From positions 21,270-85,269 of the forward strand of contig JBMOLK010000128.1 in the NCBI GenBank assembly GCA_049325575.1: 64,000 nucleotides of DNA. Direction: 5' to 3'. A program made the position numbers and the translations under genes. This stretch comes from JBMOLK01 sp049325575 (GTDB taxonomy: Bacteria > Bacillota > Clostridia > Acetivibrionales > Acetivibrionaceae). The notes under the pieces were generated by a model. The model saw only the letters and a list, made by a program, of their open reading frames with translations, was not told the origin of the DNA and ran no database searches. Below are positions 62,673 to 64,000 of the stretch, one piece after another (positions within the stretch are counted from its first letter, which is position 1; each line of letters opens with the position of its first letter).

Positions 62673-63230
62673 ATGAAAAAGGTATTGGTGTTTTTAATCG
62701 TCTTTAGTATGTTATGCAGCCTTAATGCAAACTACATCTTTTCTGCCGAAAACACTTCGGCAAAGTATGGTGATCTCAACGGAGATGACAACGTCAACTC
62801 AACTGATTGTACATTAATGAAAAGGTTCCTATTGCGAATTGTTTCCGAATTTCCTGTTTCAAACGGTATGATATTGGCAGACGTGAATGCAGATCAAACA
62901 GTTGATTCAAGTGATTTTACGCTGTTAAAAAGATTTGTTTTAAGGATAATTACTGAATTTCCTGCGGATAAAATACCTCTGGCAACTCCAACACCCCTGG
63001 ATAATCGGATATATGAGGCAGAGCAAGCAAGATTTACTGATGCAGTTGTAGATACAAAACATTCTGGTTATTCAGGAACTGGTTATGTTGATTTCGATTG
63101 GGCACTTGGTGGTTATATTGAGTGGAATATAAATGTAGCTAAAACAGGAGCATACAACCTGACATTCAGATATGCAAATGCTTCGTCCAATGGCAATAGT
63201 ACAACGAAACAAAAAATGTTATTATTGTAA
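62673..63230 (+). pseudogene. Dockerin-CBM protein, truncated by a frame break
   Basis: A signal peptide (about 1-25), then a type I dockerin (about 32-95; GDLNGDDNVNSTD and ADVNADQTVDSSD calcium loops), a short Pro/Thr linker, then the start of a CBM6/CBM35-like beta-sandwich (YEAEQARFTDAV, GYVDFDW, YNLTFRYANASSNGN). The frame ends at TAA 63228-63230 after a low-complexity SNGNSTTKQKMLLL, about half-way through the CBM. An N-terminal dockerin is unusual; most are C-terminal. RBS AAAGGAGGAG precedes the ATG at 62673. The break could be a true deletion, a recombination junction or an assembly error. Confidence 0.7.
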
Positions 63231-63265
63231 AACAAACATTGTTAGAGTGATACACGGATTATAAC

Positions 63266-64000
63266 GTGCGGTTATCTTTAAAAGCTGATATGAGAAGTTC
63301 TCAAAACAATTCTGGTAATTCTACATATACTTTTAATTTTAAAACCGGTTCAGCCATAAATGAGGCGGTAAATCTAGCTGTTGATTTTATTAAAGTACCT
63401 GTTCGTGTAACCGATGTAGGACAGATTAGTGTTAAAGTGATAGATGATTATGGATTGCCAGCTTCAAATGCTATTGTAAGATTATCAAGTGATACAGAGA
63501 AGATTGTAGCAAAAGAATTACACATTGGAGCACATAACAACGGTGAAGGTATTATCGAATTTAGCCATCATGAAAAAGGAAATGTGCTATTAAAAGTTAT
63601 TGCATGGGATAATACTTACGGCAGTACATTTCCAACTCTAAAAGTTAGTAAGGAAATAATGCTTATAGCGGGTCTACCAAATCATATAAGTATTCAAGCG
63701 GAATCACCTGTTGTTGTTGGAAAAACCGCAAGTGTGTCTGGAACTGTCTATGATTCATACAATAATAGGGTTGAAGATGACACGGTTGTAACTGCTGAAG
63801 TTTCTCAAGGCACAGCAACGCCTGAACATCAAAACACTACTGATGGGGATTTCTCTTTCCTATTTAATGCACCAACAGTTGTTTCTGAAGTATATTTCAA
63901 AGCTAAGTCTAATGATATTGAAGCGATGGTCAATATTCAGTTGGTTGCTGACCAACCGGCAAATATAGTCTTTGAAAATGCTGAATATGAATTTGAGATG
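63266..64000 (+). CDS. Ig-like repeat protein, 5' end missing, runs off the window
   Basis: A frame open from after the stop at 63248-63250 to the right edge, with no start or ribosome binding site; GTG 63266 is only the first possible start. The translation is beta-rich with bacterial Ig/invasin-like repeats, for example VTDVGQISVKVIDDYGLPA, then VSGTVYDSYNNRVEDDTV and so on. It sits in a different frame from the dockerin-CBM gene before it. It may be the downstream half of one large gene or an unrelated gene that lost its start. The sequence is more AT-rich than the tail genes. Confidence 0.5.
   Translation, partial: MRLSLKADMRSSQNNSGNSTYTFNFKTGSAINEAVNLAVDFIKVPVRVTDVGQISVKVIDDYGLPASNAIVRLSSDTEKIVAKELHIGAHNNGEGIIEFSHHEKGNVLLKVIAWDNTYGSTFPTLKVSKEIMLIAGLPNHISIQAESPVVVGKTASVSGTVYDSYNNRVEDDTVVTAEVSQGTATPEHQNTTDGDFSFLFNAPTVVSEVYFKAKSNDIEAMVNIQLVADQPANIVFENAEYEFEM

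Noticed and set aside
1..64000. CRISPR arrays, tRNA or rRNA genes, insertion sequences
   Set aside because: No regularly spaced direct repeats with spacers, no tRNA T-arm with a cloverleaf context and no transposase-like frame were noticed.

Overview
The window looks like the chromosome of a low-GC, anaerobic, cellulosome-forming clostridium, close to the Acetivibrio / Ruminiclostridium (Hungateiclostridium) group. The main evidence is a secreted GH9-CBM3c cellulase ending in a type I dockerin with Ser-Thr at the recognition positions, a second dockerin gene at the right edge, an apparently cytoplasmic GH52 beta-xylosidase, strong purine-rich ribosome binding sites, Gram-positive LexA boxes and a Firmicutes-type PhoP box. 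The species assignment is inference. No tRNA, rRNA, CRISPR array, insertion sequence or integrase was seen.

Layout. 1-6.2 kb: end of a class I aldolase, a 53-residue unknown, a divergent EamA exporter / MocR regulator pair, a Dps-like ferritin, an unknown protein and a chemoreceptor. 6.7-24.2 kb: GH52 xylosidase, Na/Pi cotransporter-PhoU fusion, SfsA, MATE exporter, L,D-transpeptidase lipoprotein, LysM-CAP protein, DUF3243, FMN-binding lipoprotein, a split ThrE-type exporter, a topoisomerase IV-like pair and two small membrane proteins. 24.2-34.5 kb: GH9 dockerin cellulase, Cu/Zn superoxide dismutase, uvrB and uvrA (each behind a LexA-like box), a 3D-domain hydrolase and a stalk-domain protein. 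34.8-43.8 kb: a ClpE-like unfoldase, then the phosphate regulon, with phoR-phoP-phoU-pstB leftward and pstC-pstA rightward from a shared control region holding two divergent PhoP boxes. No pstS is present. 44-46.2 kb: a nucleoid-associated protein, a zinc-ribbon protein and a parvulin.

46.4-60.3 kb is the main accessory region: a complete contractile-tail module of PBSX/diffocin type (tail terminator, sheath, tube, chaperone with frameshift product, tape measure, LysM baseplate protein, hub, wedges, baseplate J, tail protein I, fibre). No capsid, portal, terminase, lysis, integrase or AAA+ genes accompany it. It continues in the same direction into two glycosyltransferase-like proteins, a radical SAM/SPASM enzyme and a phage-type late regulator with a sigma-region-4-like helix-turn-helix. 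This is best read as a headless phage-tail-like particle with an unusual modification cassette. Its chaperone gene carries a textbook -1 frameshift signal. The radical SAM gene is interrupted by a run of ten N, but the two flanks share TAAC, and merging them restores one frame.

60.3-64 kb: two leftward aldolases (a DRE-TIM type and a KDPG/KHG aldolase), then a dockerin-CBM gene that breaks after about 185 codons and is followed by an open frame of Ig-like repeats running off the window.
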